From Acidobacteriota bacterium (GTDB lineage Bacteria; Acidobacteriota; UBA4820; DSQY01): a stretch of 14,684 bases of DNA. The stretch's first letter is position 1. The number at the start of each line of letters is the position of its first letter. The notes beneath the pieces were generated by a model. That model ran no database searches. It saw only the letters and a list, made by a program, of their open reading frames with translations, and was not told the DNA's origin. The position numbers and the translations under genes are program-made. This document shows, one piece after another, positions 13,431-14,684 of this stretch. Where the stretch lies: the NCBI GenBank assembly GCA_021814085.1, contig JAKAJA010000013.1:1-14684 (forward strand), given 5' to 3'.

Positions 13431-14684
13431 ATGAGAAGGATACGTGTTGCTGCATGGATGGTAATGGGTTCGCTGTTTCTGTGCTCCACGCCTTTCCTGG
13501 GTGAGACGCCCGCGGTGCGCGGCGAGTCGGGGCTGATCCCCAACTCCAAGATCGACGCCTTCAAGCGGGCTCTCGAAAAGCGCGGGTTCGCCGTGACGGA
13601 GAAGAGCTTCCGGCCCGCCGACGTGGTCTACCTCTGCTGCAACGGGTACATTCAGAGCTGCTACGGCAACAACGCCGGCGCCCCCTATCTCACCTTCACC
13701 AGCAAGCAGGGCACCATCGACGTCCCCGAAGAACAGCTCATGGGAGAGCAGGACGCCATGGTCCTGGTGGGCAAGACTCCTCCCCCCGTGAAGTACTTCA
13801 GCTACCGGAGCTACCTCTTCTCGCGGTACGATCCCGTGAATCCCGACCGGGACATCCTCTTCCTGAGCCTCGGCGACACGATCAACGTGGACACCATCAA
13901 GACCGGCGCCCCTCAAGGTACGAAACCCTTCGGCCAGTCGGTGATCGTCGTGTCCACCCCGGACCAGACCACCGATTCCCTGGTGAAGGCGGCGGCGGAG
14001 GATGCGGGCTTTCCGGGGGGGATCGTAAACACCGACGTGATCCCCGCCAGCATCACCCAGCTCGGCCAGCAGGAGCCGGCCGACCACTTCGTGCTCCTCC
14101 ACCGCCTCATGCTCCCCCTTCCCGGCCACGAGAGCGAGGTGCAGGCCTACATGGACTCGCCGCCCTACCGCGCCTTCAAGATCACCCCCGCCGGAACCTC
14201 GCGGCCGCCCAAGCCCTTCCCCATGCCCAAGCTCACGCCGCGGGGAACCGGAACTAACGAGATGGACTACATGCCGAGCCTGCAGGCCCTGCGGGCCGCC
14301 ATCCTCGCGCACTATCCCGGCGCGGCCACCCAGGACCTGACCACGGGCATCTGGATCAACGAGGGCATGGACGGCCTTCAGCGCAACGCCAACCTGCTGG
14401 GAGAAGTCCGCGACACCACCTACCTCTCCACTTCGAACTTCACGCTGGCGGACGATCCCAACCAGTTCGTCATCGTGTACGGCCTCAATCACGACCTCAC
14501 CAAGAAGGCGACCTACTCCAACTTCAGCGTCTACGGCGATACGCTGAAAGTCGGCATCACGGGCAAGAGCAGCCCCGACCTCTACAACTCCGCCTGCGGC
14601 CTGATTCCCGGCGATCCGAACCAGGACAAATTCTATGTCTTCAAGGTGGCGCGGGAGTGCGGCGGCGACCCGTCGATTCCCTGC
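13431..14684 (+). CDS. Unrecognised exported protein (5' part, continues beyond the window)
   Basis: The ATG at 13431 follows AGGGGGGGAC. The frame stays open for 418 codons to the window edge, so the gene is incomplete here. The N-terminus is a signal peptide (MRRIRVAAWMVMGSLFLC, likely cut near FLG); the Cys at 18 lacks a good lipobox. A region rich in Cys and aromatic residues follows (VVYLCCNGYIQSCYGNN, about 66-82), then a globular part with SYRSYLFSRYDPVNPDRDI and DTINVDTIKTG, a motif HFVLLHRLMLPLPGHE, and NQFVIVYGLNHDLTKKATYS further on. More Cys occur near the right edge (SACGLIPGD, ECGG). I do not recognise the family. Strong GC-rich third-position use supports this strand; the long open frame on the opposite strand is its shadow. 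Confidence 0.82.
   Translation, partial: MRRIRVAAWMVMGSLFLCSTPFLGETPAVRGESGLIPNSKIDAFKRALEKRGFAVTEKSFRPADVVYLCCNGYIQSCYGNNAGAPYLTFTSKQGTIDVPEEQLMGEQDAMVLVGKTPPPVKYFSYRSYLFSRYDPVNPDRDILFLSLGDTINVDTIKTGAPQGTKPFGQSVIVVSTPDQTTDSLVKAAAEDAGFPGGIVNTDVIPASITQLGQQEPADHFVLLHRLMLPLPGHESEVQAYMDSPPYRAFKITPAGTSRPPKPFPMPKLTPRGTGTNEMDYMPSLQALRAAILAHYPGAATQDLTTGIWINEGMDGLQRNANLLGEVRDTTYLSTSNFTLADDPNQFVIVYGLNHDLTKKATYSNFSVYGDTLKVGITGKSSPDLYNSACGLIPGDPNQDKFYVFKVARECGGDPSIPC

Noticed and set aside
13314..14492. Minus-strand open frame of 392 codons.
   Set aside because: It is the shadow of the plus-strand exported-protein gene, which has a signal peptide and ribosome site and runs off the window edge.

Overview
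The window is GC-rich bacterial DNA with Shine-Dalgarno sites in front of most genes, tight operons and two exported proteins at the right end. It looks like a Gram-negative chromosome. A HAF-type repeat motif and intergenic minisatellites would suit an Acidobacteriota-like or similar genome, but nothing seen here fixes the phylum. The layout is a chromosomal flank (end of a RecQ-type helicase gene), then a defence island of about 11.7 kb, then a non-coding stretch filled with short tandem repeats, then two genes for exported proteins.

Left part (1-2462): the HRDC tail of a RecQ-like helicase; a DUF2130 protein with a long coiled coil and a nuclease-like C-terminal core; a truncated ORF6N protein; and an intact ORF6N protein. 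The truncated and intact ORF6N copies are paralogues, which indicates gene turnover.

Centre (2556-8207): a complete type I restriction-modification operon in the order hsdR-hsdM-hsdS. The genes are translationally coupled (4-nt ATGA overlap between R and M, 20-nt overlap between M and S). Three nucleotides after hsdS lies a cytoplasmic protein with the full ligand pattern of the zinc phospholipase C / P1 nuclease fold. Just beyond it (about 9180-9318) is a decayed second copy of an hsdS 3' end. This means the zinc protein gene sits between two hsdS ends and was added by recombination or insertion at the specificity gene.

Right part of the island (9315-12049): a minus-strand pair, an XRE/ImmA-type metallopeptidase gene followed by a PIN-like DUF4411 gene, that looks like a toxin-antitoxin module. 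Divergent from it is a DUF4268 protein with a PD-(D/E)XK-like core. The stretch from about 8.2 to 11.0 kb is visibly less GC-rich than the two ends, in keeping with horizontal gain.

Non-coding repeats (12050-12828): a 21-bp array arranged as a 42-bp higher-order repeat, and about 200 bp further on a 42-bp array with palindromic units. Both share a core ACGRGYCATT, and both periods are near-integer numbers of DNA helical turns. The window ends with a small exported protein bearing one HAF-type repeat and the first 418 codons of an unrecognised exported protein. The most unusual items are the zinc hydrolase inside the type I operon with its flanking hsdS duplication, and the paired 21/42-bp dyad arrays.
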